Shown in pieces: positions 1 through 5,930 of a stretch of 6,310 bases of DNA. Made by a program: the position numbers and the translations under genes. Position 1 is the stretch's first letter. Each line of letters starts with the position of its first letter. Origin of the DNA: an uncultured Clostridia bacterium. GTDB lineage: Bacteria > Bacillota > Clostridia > Christensenellales > Borkfalkiaceae. The notes under the pieces were generated by a model that was not told where the DNA came from, did not search any database, and saw only the letters and a program-made list of their open reading frames with translations. Location: positions 1-6,310 of the forward strand of contig CALVPW010000132.1 of NCBI GenBank assembly GCA_944354085.1. The letters are read 5' to 3'.

Positions 1-564
1 CTCAACCGCCTGCTTCCCGACGACGTGAAGGTGCTCAAAAGCGCTCTGGCGCCCGCAGGGTTCGATTGTACGCGTTCGGCGCGGCAAAAAACGTATTGTT
101 ACCGTTTTTATGCGGCAAGGACGCAGATCCCGCTTTTGGAGCGCTATGCGGCGCGGGTGGAACAGACGCCCGACCTTGCAAAAATGGAGGGGGCATGTCC
201 GTGGTTCGTCGGCGAACACGACTTTGCCGCCTACCGTGCCACGGGGTCTTCCGCCAAAACGACGGTGCGCACGATCTTCGCGCTCGCCGTCCGCAGTTTC
301 ACGGTGTACGGGGGTACCATGTACGAGGTACGCGTCACGGGGAACGGATTTTTATACAACATGGTGCGTATCCTCGCGGGCGAGCTGTATGCGATCGGCT
401 GCGGGAAAGCCTCCAAGGAGAACGTCGACGAGGCGTTCCGCACGGGGGACAGAACATTATTATATAAGACGATGCCCGCCAAGGGACTGACCCTTGAACG
501 GGTGGATTACGGCGCGCCGCTGTTCGGCGCGGCGGAAGGAGAAACATGGAATTTTTCGATCTGA
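1..564 (+). CDS. truA: tRNA pseudouridine synthase A, 3' part (5' end outside window)
   Basis: TruA converts uridines 38-40 of the tRNA anticodon stem-loop to pseudouridine. The frame is open from base 1, so this is the C-terminal 187 residues of a protein that is usually about 245-270 long. The first residues, LNRLLPDDVKV, match the family's 'N..LP.DI.V' segment. Further conserved segments are SARQKTYCYRFY, HDFAAYRATG with a following VRTI, and NGFLYNMVRILAGEL (about residues 115-130 of the fragment), which forms part of the catalytic domain. The closing 'MPAKGLTLERVDY' corresponds to the family's 'APA.GL.L..V.Y'. The catalytic Asp of the 'R.DAGVHA' motif lies upstream of the window and cannot be checked. 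The stop at 562-564 lies inside the next gene, a 19-base overlap that suggests translational coupling. Identification is confident from sequence pattern alone. Confidence 0.93.
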   Translation, partial: LNRLLPDDVKVLKSALAPAGFDCTRSARQKTYCYRFYAARTQIPLLERYAARVEQTPDLAKMEGACPWFVGEHDFAAYRATGSSAKTTVRTIFALAVRSFTVYGGTMYEVRVTGNGFLYNMVRILAGELYAIGCGKASKENVDEAFRTGDRTLLYKTMPAKGLTLERVDYGAPLFGAAEGETWNFSI

Positions 565-1463
565 TCTCTATCCCGCAATTCTTCATGCAGTATTTCGGGC
601 CTGAGAGCGTGGCGTCCATCGACGAGCTCATCGGATTGTACCTCAACATCCGGACGGTGAGCTTGTACGTGGCGGCGGGGCTGTATCTCGTCTGCCTGCT
701 CTTTGGCGGCTTCGGGATGCTCGCCATGGCGAAGAAGGTGGGGCTTGGGCATGCATGGATGGGATTCGTGCCCTTCCTCAACACCTATTACGCGGGCAGG
801 CTCGCGGGCGAAACGCGCATGTTCAATCAGAAGATGAAGCGCCCCGGGCTTTACGCCATGCTGGCGGAGATCTTGTATGTGGCGTTCAACGTCTTTGCCC
901 TCGTGATCCGGTTCATCCTGACCGATCCCGCTTATTATGCGGAAGTCGAGCTTTCGGACGGCTCGACGGGCATACAGTTCGATGAATCGCTCCTGCCCAC
1001 GCAATACAGATGGATGGTCACGGCAGATCTCGTGTGCAGCATCGTGAGCTACCTGATCTACTTCGTGCTCGTCTTCTTTATGTGCGTGCTGTTTTTTGCA
1101 TTCTTCCGCAAGTATTACGCGCGCGGACCCTTCCTCATGACCTTCCTCTGCGCGGTGCTGCCTTTGCGCGGCTTCGTCATCTTTGCGGTGCGCAACAACG
1201 ATCCCGTCGATTACGACGCGTGGATGCGCCGCAGGATGCAGGAATACGCCCGTCAGCAGCAGCAAATGTACGGCGATATGGGCGGTTACGGACAGGGCGG
1301 TTACGGGCAGAGCGGCTACGACGACGTGTCTTCCGCCCCGCAGGAAGATCCCTTCCCCGACTACAAGGGCGGGAGCGGCGGAACGCCGCAGGACGGCGAT
1401 AAGTCCTCGTCCGGCTCGTCGGGATCGTCGGGCGTGGACGATGATCCGTTCCCCGGGTTTTGA
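546..1463 (+). CDS. Multi-pass membrane protein with disordered Gly/Tyr/Ser-rich tail, function unknown
   Basis: A 305-residue protein whose function I do not recognise. The ATG at 546 has an AAGGAG site at 536-541 and overlaps the end of truA, so the two are probably co-translated. Hydrophobic segments lie at about residues 38-62, 102-125, 158-187 and 194-215, with a weaker one at 65-84. The stretch AWMGFVPFLNTYYAGRLAG (70-88) resembles an 'AWL.(F/W)(I/V)P..N.Y..G' motif that I recall in many unnamed clostridial membrane proteins. An acidic loop (127-155) lies between the third and fourth segments. After residue 215 the protein is soluble: a basic/Gln stretch (RRRMQEYARQQQQ), Gly-Tyr-Gln repeats (246-258), a Ser/Gly run (287-296), and the tetrapeptide DPFP twice (268-271, 300-303), the second at the very end. 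The tail is probably disordered and may be a protein-binding arm; that is inference. A terminator follows directly. Confidence 0.85.
   Translation: MEFFDLISIPQFFMQYFGPESVASIDELIGLYLNIRTVSLYVAAGLYLVCLLFGGFGMLAMAKKVGLGHAWMGFVPFLNTYYAGRLAGETRMFNQKMKRPGLYAMLAEILYVAFNVFALVIRFILTDPAYYAEVELSDGSTGIQFDESLLPTQYRWMVTADLVCSIVSYLIYFVLVFFMCVLFFAFFRKYYARGPFLMTFLCAVLPLRGFVIFAVRNNDPVDYDAWMRRRMQEYARQQQQMYGDMGGYGQGGYGQSGYDDVSSAPQEDPFPDYKGGSGGTPQDGDKSSSGSSGSSGVDDDPFPGF
1281..1325 (+). repeat. Tandem 15-base repeats coding for GGYGQ
   Basis: Two 15-base units (1281-1295 and 1296-1310) differ at one base and encode GGYGQ-GGYGQ. A third, degenerate unit (1311-1325) encodes SGYDD. They form the low-complexity centre of the membrane protein's tail. 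The unit length keeps the reading frame, so copy number could change without breaking the gene. Confidence 0.7.
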
Positions 1464-1466
1464 GCA

Positions 1467-1502
1467 TGCGGCGTCCGCAACTGCGGACGCCGTGATTTTT
1501 TT
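1467..1502 (+). terminator. Rho-independent terminator of the truA-membrane protein unit
   Basis: A 10-bp GC-rich stem, CGGCGTCCGC (1469-1478) with GCGGACGCCG (1483-1492), encloses a four-base loop. Two G-T pairs can extend it outward to 1467/1494, and a run of seven T follows at 1496-1502. It starts a few bases after the stop codon at 1461-1463. The stem-loop and T-tract are close to ideal. Confidence 0.93.
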
Positions 1503-1533
1503 GCCTTTGGTCGATTTTATCCCCGCGAACGCA

Positions 1534-1567
1534 TTTACAAACGCAGACGTTTGCGGTATAATATAAT
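1534..1567 (+). promoter_or_regulatory. Sigma-A promoter of mnmE with a dyad in the spacer
   Basis: TTTACA (1534-1539) and TATAAT (1557-1562) are separated by exactly 17 bases; an overlapping second TATAAT lies at 1562-1567. Transcription should start near 1569, leaving a leader of about 59 bases. The spacer holds the inverted repeat CAAACG-CAGA-CGTTTG (1538-1553), which touches the -35 box. A further related half-site, CCGCGAACG (1523-1531), lies upstream and mirrors CGTTTGCGG (1548-1556). A protein bound there would block polymerase, so this is a candidate operator. The leader can form a small hairpin (CGGCTT 1586-1591 with AAGCCG 1607-1612) ahead of the ribosome-binding site. Confidence 0.85.
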
Positions 1568-1627
1568 CACGGTTTATATGCAGGGCGGCTTTTTGCAAGG
1601 CGCAACAAGCCGTGCTTATGGAGGCGT

Positions 1628-2917
1628 ATGGAAGAACTCATTTCCGCCGTTGCCACAGGCGCGGGCGCGGGCGGCGTGGCGATCGTCCGCATGAGCGGGC
1701 GGGGCGCGCTCGATACGGCAAAGCGCATGTTCTCCCGCAAGGGGGAATTCGTCCCCAATCATATGTACGCGGGGGAGATCGACGCGGGCACGTTCCGCGA
1801 CTACGGGATGTGCGTGTATTTTCGCGCGCCGCGCTCATTTACGGGGGAGGACGTGGTGGAGTTCCACTGCCACGGCGGGACGGAGATCGCCCGCGGCATC
1901 TTAAAACGCACGCTTGTGCTCGGAGCGCGGCTCGCAGAGCGCGGTGAATTCACCAAACGGGCGTACCTCAACGGAAAACTTTCGCTCTCCGCTGCCGAAG
2001 GGGTGGGCGAGATGATCGCCGCCTCGAGCGAGGCGCAGGTGCGCGCGGGATATCTTTTGTACAACGAAAAGCTGACAAACCTCGGAACGGCGCTGCAAAA
2101 CGAGCTCAAGCATTGTCTTGCGGAGGTGGACGCCGACCTCGACTATCCCGAGGAGGATCTCAACGCCCTTTCGCGTAAAGAGATCGTATCCACGCTTTCC
2201 AAAGTCGAAGAGGCGCTTTCGGCGCTGCTCAAACAGTATGCTGCGGGCAGGAAGATCCGTTCGGGCGTTTCGGTGGCGCTCGCGGGCAAGCCGAACGCGG
2301 GCAAAAGCTCGCTTTTGAACGCGCTTTTGGGGTACGAGCGTGCCATCGTCTCCGACATTGCGGGCACTACGCGCGACGTGGTCGAGGGCACGCTGGAGAT
2401 CGGCGGGGTCAACTTCCGCATCACGGATACGGCGGGGCTCCGCGAGAGCGGCGACGCGATCGAACGCGAAGGCGTGCGCCGCGCCCGCGAGGCGATCATG
2501 GGCGCGGACGTCATCGTCTGGCTCAAAGAGGAGGGGGAAGCGCCCGCCTTTCCCGCGGGCACGCCCGTCATCACGGTGGGGGCGAAGAGCGATCTGCATC
2601 GCCGCGACGACTGCGACGTCGTGCTCTCCTCGTATACGGGCGAGGGGCTCTCCGCCCTCAAAGAAAAACTGTACGAGGTCGGTTTCGGCAAGGAAAACGA
2701 CGGCGCGTTCTTGCTCTCCGAGCGCCATTACCGCGCGGCGGAGGCGGCGCTGTGCGCCGTGCGCGAAGCCAAGACCGCAGCCGAGAGCGGGCTTTTGCCC
2801 GAACTGTACGCCGAGGATATCCGCCGCGCATGGGAAACGCTCGGAACGCTTTCGGGCGAGACGGCGAGCGAGGCGGTCGTCACGGAGATCTTCGAAAAAT
2901 TCTGCGTCGGGAAATGA
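1628..2917 (+). CDS. mnmE: tRNA U34 modification GTPase MnmE (TrmE)
   Basis: MnmE, with MnmG, builds the carboxymethylaminomethyl (or aminomethyl) group on uridine 34 of tRNAs reading split codon boxes, using 5,10-methylene-THF and GTP hydrolysis. The 429-residue product shows the whole family layout. The N-terminal folate-binding domain has VATGAGAGGVAIVRMSG (8-24) and FTGEDVVEFHCHGG (71-84). The helical domain has GEFTKRAYLNGKLSLSAAE (106-124) and LDYPEEDL (171-178). The inserted G domain has the P-loop GKPNAGKS (220-227), GTTRD (246-250) and DTAG (267-270), and the C-terminus is FCVGK with the conserved Cys. Two points are odd. The usual NKxD base-recognition motif reads AKSD (319-322), and the protein is some 20-30 residues shorter than the usual ~455, mainly between DTAG and that motif. 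GGAGG (1620-1624) lies only 3 bases before the ATG. The N-terminal match supports this start. Confidence 0.96.
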   Translation: MEELISAVATGAGAGGVAIVRMSGRGALDTAKRMFSRKGEFVPNHMYAGEIDAGTFRDYGMCVYFRAPRSFTGEDVVEFHCHGGTEIARGILKRTLVLGARLAERGEFTKRAYLNGKLSLSAAEGVGEMIAASSEAQVRAGYLLYNEKLTNLGTALQNELKHCLAEVDADLDYPEEDLNALSRKEIVSTLSKVEEALSALLKQYAAGRKIRSGVSVALAGKPNAGKSSLLNALLGYERAIVSDIAGTTRDVVEGTLEIGGVNFRITDTAGLRESGDAIEREGVRRAREAIMGADVIVWLKEEGEAPAFPAGTPVITVGAKSDLHRRDDCDVVLSSYTGEGLSALKEKLYEVGFGKENDGAFLLSERHYRAAEAALCAVREAKTAAESGLLPELYAEDIRRAWETLGTLSGETASEAVVTEIFEKFCVGK

Positions 2918-2939
2918 GCGGCGTACCGCGGAGGAACAT

Positions 2940-3836
2940 ATGGTCAATCTGGAACTTTATAAGGTATTTTACACGGTCGCGCGATGCGGGAGCCTCACCA
3001 AAGCGGCGGAGGAGCTGTACATCTCGCAGCCTGCCGTATCGCAAGCGATCAAACAGCTGGAAACGCAGCTCGGCACGCCGCTTTTCAACCGTCTGCACAA
3101 GGGGATGGAGCTCTCCAAGCAAGGGGGCGAGCTCGTGTTTGCGGACGTGGAAAAGGCGCTGCAGCTTTTAGGCGGCGTGGAGGACAAACTCTCCGAGCTC
3201 AAACAGAGCGCCACGGGGACGCTGCGCATCGGCGCCTCCGAGACCATTTTCCAGTACGTGCTCGCCGATAAGATCGTCGAATACCATAAATTATATCCGC
3301 AGGTGAAGATCGACCTCATCTCCGACGTATCGCCCAAGATCGTCGAGTATCTCAGATCCGACCGCTGCGACATCGGATTCCTCAATCTTCCCATCATGCC
3401 CGACGACGGCATCCGCCTCACCCATTCGGTGGCGCTGCTGCACGACGTGTTCGTGGCGGGCGAGGCGTTTTCCTTCCTCAAAGGCAAAGAGCTTTCGGTG
3501 TGGGATCTGCAGCGCTATCCGCTTTTGCTGATGGAACCGCACACCATTGCCCGCGCGGCGGCAGATCATTATGCGGAGAGCCTCGGCGTGCATTGGCAGC
3601 CCGCCGTCGAGGTGGACAGCTGGGGCTTTATGAAGCAGCTCGTCGCCGAGGGGATGGGCATCGGCTGCATCCCGCGCGAGTACGCGCTGCGCCGCATGCG
3701 GTCGGGGGAACTGTTCGAACTCAACGTGTCGCCCGCCATGCCCTCCCGTTCGGTGGGGCTGGCGCTCCCCAAGAACGCGAACATGCCGTTCTCGCTGCGC
3801 GCGTTCATCTCCCTTTGTAAAAAACAGGATACGTAA
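2940..3836 (+). CDS. LysR-family transcriptional regulator
   Basis: A 298-residue LysR-type regulator, usual length for the family. The N-terminal winged helix-turn-helix is clear: LELYKVFYTVARCGSLTKAA, then LYISQPAVSQAIKQLE (27-41), then LGTPLFNR (44-51). A linker helix leads to the effector domain, which starts at GTLRIGASETI (93-103) and has the typical DIGFLNLP (144-151) and VAEGMGIGCIP (235-245) segments. GGAGG at 2930-2934 sits 5 bases before the ATG at 2940. The frame is open further upstream, but that part overlaps mnmE out of frame and carries no family sequence. It lies 22 bases after mnmE with no promoter or terminator between, so it is probably co-transcribed. LysR genes commonly sit divergent to their target; this one does not, so its target and effector cannot be named. 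The convergent hydrolase is one neighbour to consider. Confidence 0.93.
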   Translation: MVNLELYKVFYTVARCGSLTKAAEELYISQPAVSQAIKQLETQLGTPLFNRLHKGMELSKQGGELVFADVEKALQLLGGVEDKLSELKQSATGTLRIGASETIFQYVLADKIVEYHKLYPQVKIDLISDVSPKIVEYLRSDRCDIGFLNLPIMPDDGIRLTHSVALLHDVFVAGEAFSFLKGKELSVWDLQRYPLLLMEPHTIARAAADHYAESLGVHWQPAVEVDSWGFMKQLVAEGMGIGCIPREYALRRMRSGELFELNVSPAMPSRSVGLALPKNANMPFSLRAFISLCKKQDT

Positions 3837-3866
3837 AATACGCACCCAAAACGGGTGCGTATTTTA
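3835..3866. terminator. Bidirectional terminator between lysR-type gene and hydrolase
   Basis: A perfect 13-bp stem, AAAATACGCACCC (3835-3847) with GGGTGCGTATTTT (3853-3865), has a five-base loop. The A/T-rich ends supply a T-tract on either strand. The plus-strand stop TAA (3834-3836) and the minus-strand stop TAA (3866-3864) both lie in the hairpin's edges, so one element serves both convergent genes. Confidence 0.9.
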
Positions 3867-4604
3867 TGCTTTCAAAAATTCGAGGAGGCGTTCCACCGTT
3901 TCGCGTGCGCCCGCGGGCGAAAAGCCGTGTCCTTCGCCCTTAAAAACGACGAGGTTGGCGTTTTGATAGGTGCGCGCGGCGCGTTCGCTGTACGCGAGGG
4001 GGACGACTTCGTCCCGATCGCCGTGCAGGAGAAGGACTTCCCCGCGGTAAGCCGCGACTGCGGCAAAAATATCGTAACCGCGGAGACTGACAAAAAATTC
4101 CCGCCCGAGCGTCACGCCCCAAAGCGTGACCGTATCGGGGATGTCGGCTTGCGTCGGGAAGCGCCTGTTCCAATCGTCGGGGATGCAGAGCGCGGGATAC
4201 AGGAGAACGAGTTTTCGGATATGTTCGCGGCGGGCGGCAACGATGGCGGAGACCGCGCCGCCCTGGCTCGCGCCGAACAAACAGATGCGCGTGCCGTCGA
4301 CGGCGGGATGCGCCGCGAGCGTATCGAGCACGGCATCGAGATCTTCCGCTTCGGTGAACAGCGTCATCTCTTGCGTTTTCAGGGTCGCCTGCGCGTGCAG
4401 CGAGCCGCCGCAAAAATCGTAGCAGAAAGCGGCGATGCCTTGCGCGGCGAGCGCCTCGGCGGCATAGGCAAAGTCGGTCTTCGCCCCGCCGAATCCGTGG
4501 CTGAACACGACGAGGGGAACTTTTTTATAGGGGGCATCGGGCAGATAGAGCGTGCCTTCGACGATGCGCCCGTGGTGGGGGATATGACAGGAAAGCGTTT
4601 TCAT
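3864..4604 (-). CDS. Alpha/beta hydrolase, cinnamoyl/feruloyl esterase-like
   Basis: A 246-residue serine hydrolase with the complete catalytic set. These are the oxyanion segment HGFGG (36-40), the nucleophile elbow GASQGG with Ser113, the acid in HGDRDEVVP (Asp198, 194-202), and the His in GEGHGF (His226). The segment FCYDFCGGS (60-68) corresponds to the 'F.FDF.GHG.S' of cinnamoyl/feruloyl esterases from gut bacteria, and the overall length fits that group. The residues between the elbow and the acid (about 137-185) would form the small lid that sets substrate choice. No signal peptide is seen, so it should act in the cytoplasm on small imported esters. This is family knowledge; the actual substrate is unknown. 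There is no Shine-Dalgarno sequence before the ATG. A consensus promoter lies directly upstream, predicting a leaderless mRNA. It is downstream of, and on the same strand as, the tRNA-Leu gene, separated by that gene's terminator. Confidence 0.9.
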   Translation of the reverse strand: MKTLSCHIPHHGRIVEGTLYLPDAPYKKVPLVVFSHGFGGAKTDFAYAAEALAAQGIAAFCYDFCGGSLHAQATLKTQEMTLFTEAEDLDAVLDTLAAHPAVDGTRICLFGASQGGAVSAIVAARREHIRKLVLLYPALCIPDDWNRRFPTQADIPDTVTLWGVTLGREFFVSLRGYDIFAAVAAYRGEVLLLHGDRDEVVPLAYSERAARTYQNANLVVFKGEGHGFSPAGARETVERLLEFLKA

Positions 4605-4610
4605 GCCAAG

Positions 4611-4639
4611 ATTATAGCACGTTTTTGATATTCTGTAAA
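4611..4639 (-). promoter_or_regulatory. Consensus sigma-A promoter abutting the hydrolase ATG
   Basis: On the minus strand, TTTACA (4639-4634) and TATAAT (4616-4611) are 17 bases apart, and a TGC before the -10 makes it an extended -10 element. The -10 box ends only 6 bases before the ATG at 4604-4602, so transcription should start at or within a base or two of the A of the start codon. The 5' side abuts the tRNA terminator's T-rich tail. Confidence 0.85.
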
Positions 4640-4642
4640 GAG

Positions 4643-4675
4643 GGAAAAATAAAAGCCCGTCCCCAAAGGGACGGG
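4643..4675 (-). terminator. Rho-independent terminator of tRNA-Leu
   Basis: On the minus strand, CCCGTCCC (4675-4668) pairs with GGGACGGG (4663-4656) around a TTTG loop. CTTTTATTTTT follows. The stem starts two bases after the encoded CCA of the tRNA. It would also end any read-through from degV, which has no good terminator of its own. Confidence 0.9.
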
Positions 4676-4677
4676 TC

Positions 4678-4764
4678 TGGTGCCGCCGAGCGGATTTGAA
4701 CCGCTACGGGATCGCTCCCATCGGATCCTAAGTCCGACGCGTCTGCCAGTTTCACCACGGCGGC
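4678..4764 (-). tRNA. tRNA-Leu (anticodon UAG)
   Basis: An 87-base tRNA including an encoded CCA. The acceptor stem is GCCGCCG/CGGCGGC. The D-arm holds GAAACTGGCAGACGC, as in bacterial leucine tRNAs. The anticodon stem TCGGA/TCCGA encloses the loop CTTAGGA, giving anticodon UAG at 4730-4728, which reads CUA and, by wobble, other CUN codons. The long variable arm (TGGGA-GCGA-TCCCG) is the mark of a class II tRNA. The T-arm is AGCGG-TTCAAAT-CCGCT. All arms pair fully, so it should be functional. Confidence 0.97.
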
Positions 4765-4772
4765 GCAGGATG

Positions 4773-4801
4773 ATCATATCACAAACGCGCCGTTTTGGCA
4801 A
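4773..4801 (-). promoter_or_regulatory. Promoter of tRNA-Leu
   Basis: On the minus strand, TTGCCA (4801-4796) and TATGAT (4778-4773) are 17 bases apart, with TGA just before the -10 (extended -10). The predicted start is near 4766, only about two bases before the mature 5' end of the tRNA. The promoter fills almost the whole gap between the degV stop codon (4808-4806) and the tRNA. Confidence 0.78.
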
Positions 4802-4805
4802 GCGA

Positions 4806-5747
4806 TCAGAGCTTCTGCGGAACGGTATGCGCGGCGGGAAGTGCTTCGGCGCGGAACGCCTCCTTGCGGCGGTCCTTTCCCCAAAAGAAGAGCGCCACGC
4901 ACCCGGGACCCACGTGCGAACCCGTACAGAGGTCGTAGTATTCGAGGATGATATCGTTTGCGCCGCGGGCGCGGAGCAGGTCGGCGAGATAGAGCGCGTC
5001 CTTTTCGCAGTCGGCGTGCGCGATGGCGACGGTGTTGCTTTCGGGACGGACGGCGCGCTTCGCAAAGGTGTCGGCAATGGCTTCGAGCGCCTTCTTTCTG
5101 CCGCGCGCTCTCCCGCAGGAGACGATCTTGGTGTTTTCGCTCGCATCCGCCATCAAAAGGGGCTTGATGTTGAGGAGCGTCCCCGCGATGGCGACGGTGC
5201 GCGAGATGCGCCCGCTGCGGCGGAGATATTTGAGATCGTCCACCGTGAAAAAGCTGTTCATTTTATAGGTGTTTTCCTTGACCCATGCCGCGCACGCTTC
5301 GGCGCTTTCGCCCATGTCGCGCAGATCCGCCACCTTGATGGCGATGAGCCCTTCGCCGAGCGATGCGTTCGCGCTGTCGAGCACAAAGACCTTGCGGTCG
5401 GGGAAGCGCGCGGCAAGGCGTTTTCCCGCCTCCTGCGCCTGTGCGAACGTTCCGCTCACGCCCGAAGAGAGGGTGAAGAGCAGCACGTCGCGCCCCTCTT
5501 CGAGGGCGGGTGTGAGCGCCTCTTCGAACGCGGCGGCGGGGAGCAGCGAGGTCTTCGCCTCTGCGCCCGCGCGCATCGCGTCGTAAAATTGCTTCGCCGT
5601 CTCCTCGAACGGCATATCTTCGGTAAAGCAGGGGTGTTCTTCCCCGTTCACGATGTAATTGAACGAGATCACGCGGATGTCGCGTGCGATACGGATGTCG
5701 TTGGGGATGTTTGCCGCCGAATCGACGTAGATGGCAAAAGGTTTCAT
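4806..5747 (-). CDS. DegV-family fatty-acid-binding protein
   Basis: A 313-residue DegV/FakB-type protein. Members bind a single fatty acid in a deep pocket; FakB proteins present it to the kinase FakA for phosphorylation. The family signature runs through the protein: IYVDSAANIP (6-15), KTSLLP (65-70, the usual KTSQPS lipid-head region), SSGVSGTFAQA (94-104), LDSANASLGEG (123-133), FFTVDDLKYLRRSGRIS (166-182), LLNIKPLL (191-198), and GSHVGPGCVALFF (276-288). About 25 charged and polar residues extend beyond the usual end, with no recognisable motif. The start at 5747 is set by AAGGGAGGA (5760-5752) and by the family N-terminus; the frame stays open upstream to 5801 without homology. No fakA-like partner is in the window, so FakB activity versus another DegV role cannot be decided. 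Confidence 0.92.
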   Translation of the reverse strand: MKPFAIYVDSAANIPNDIRIARDIRVISFNYIVNGEEHPCFTEDMPFEETAKQFYDAMRAGAEAKTSLLPAAAFEEALTPALEEGRDVLLFTLSSGVSGTFAQAQEAGKRLAARFPDRKVFVLDSANASLGEGLIAIKVADLRDMGESAEACAAWVKENTYKMNSFFTVDDLKYLRRSGRISRTVAIAGTLLNIKPLLMADASENTKIVSCGRARGRKKALEAIADTFAKRAVRPESNTVAIAHADCEKDALYLADLLRARGANDIILEYYDLCTGSHVGPGCVALFFWGKDRRKEAFRAEALPAAHTVPQKL

Positions 5748-5762
5748 GCGTTCCTCCCTTGT

Positions 5763-5816
5763 GCGGCTGCTTTGCCGTATGCAGGCAATTCGCCGCGGCA
5801 CAGCTTTTCGCTGCGC
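5763..5816 (-). promoter_or_regulatory. Two stem-loops in the degV leader
   Basis: Between the predicted start of transcription and the ribosome-binding site the minus-strand leader can form two hairpins. The first is GCGCAGC (5816-5810) with GCTGTGC (5804-5798), with a GAAAA loop. The second is a two-part stem, GCGGC (5796-5792) with GCCGC (5767-5763) enclosing TTGCC (5788-5784) with GGCAA (5776-5772). The second ends three bases before AAGGGAGGA. No known riboswitch is recognised; the structures may only protect or space the mRNA 5' end. Confidence 0.45.
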
Positions 5817-5827
5817 TTCTTACCGTA

Positions 5828-5833
5828 AGTATA
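5828..5833 (-). promoter_or_regulatory. Extended -10 element of the degV promoter
   Basis: TGGTATACT on the minus strand gives an extended -10 with box TATACT (5833-5828). No good -35 lies 16-18 bases upstream (it reads about GCGTAA), which fits an extended -10 promoter. An A/T-rich stretch (5841-5852) precedes it. The leader would be about 74 bases. Confidence 0.6.
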
Positions 5834-5930
5834 CCACATCTTTTTATAAATTACGCCCTATTTCCCCGCGGCGCCGCTCTCGTCTTTTTTACGCGCCTTC
5901 TATTGCGGCGCATGCGCACTCTACTCGCCG

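Noticed and set aside
507..1598. Minus-strand open frame (363 codons) opposite the membrane protein
   Set aside because: It runs through a strong terminator and the mnmE promoter, and its His/Arg/Glu-rich product looks like an antisense artefact.
2340..2939. N-terminal extension of the LysR regulator upstream of 2940
   Set aside because: This part is an out-of-frame Arg/Ser-rich reading of mnmE; the family N-terminus and ribosome-binding site fix the start at 2940.
3855..4628. Plus-strand open frame (257 codons) opposite the hydrolase
   Set aside because: It starts inside the bidirectional terminator and mirrors a gene with a complete catalytic triad; no recognisable protein.
5748..5801. 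Upstream start of degV
   Set aside because: The extra 18 residues are unlike the family and would be encoded by the leader hairpin and the Shine-Dalgarno sequence.
4680..5828. Long plus-strand open frame (382 codons) opposite degV and the tRNA
   Set aside because: It reads through the antisense of a complete tRNA and of a clear DegV protein, has no family sequence, and is explained by GC-rich codon use.
5868..5890. GCGGCGCCGC followed by a T-run as a plus-strand terminator
   Set aside because: The palindrome has no loop, so it cannot form a stable intrastrand hairpin, and the T-run is six bases away.
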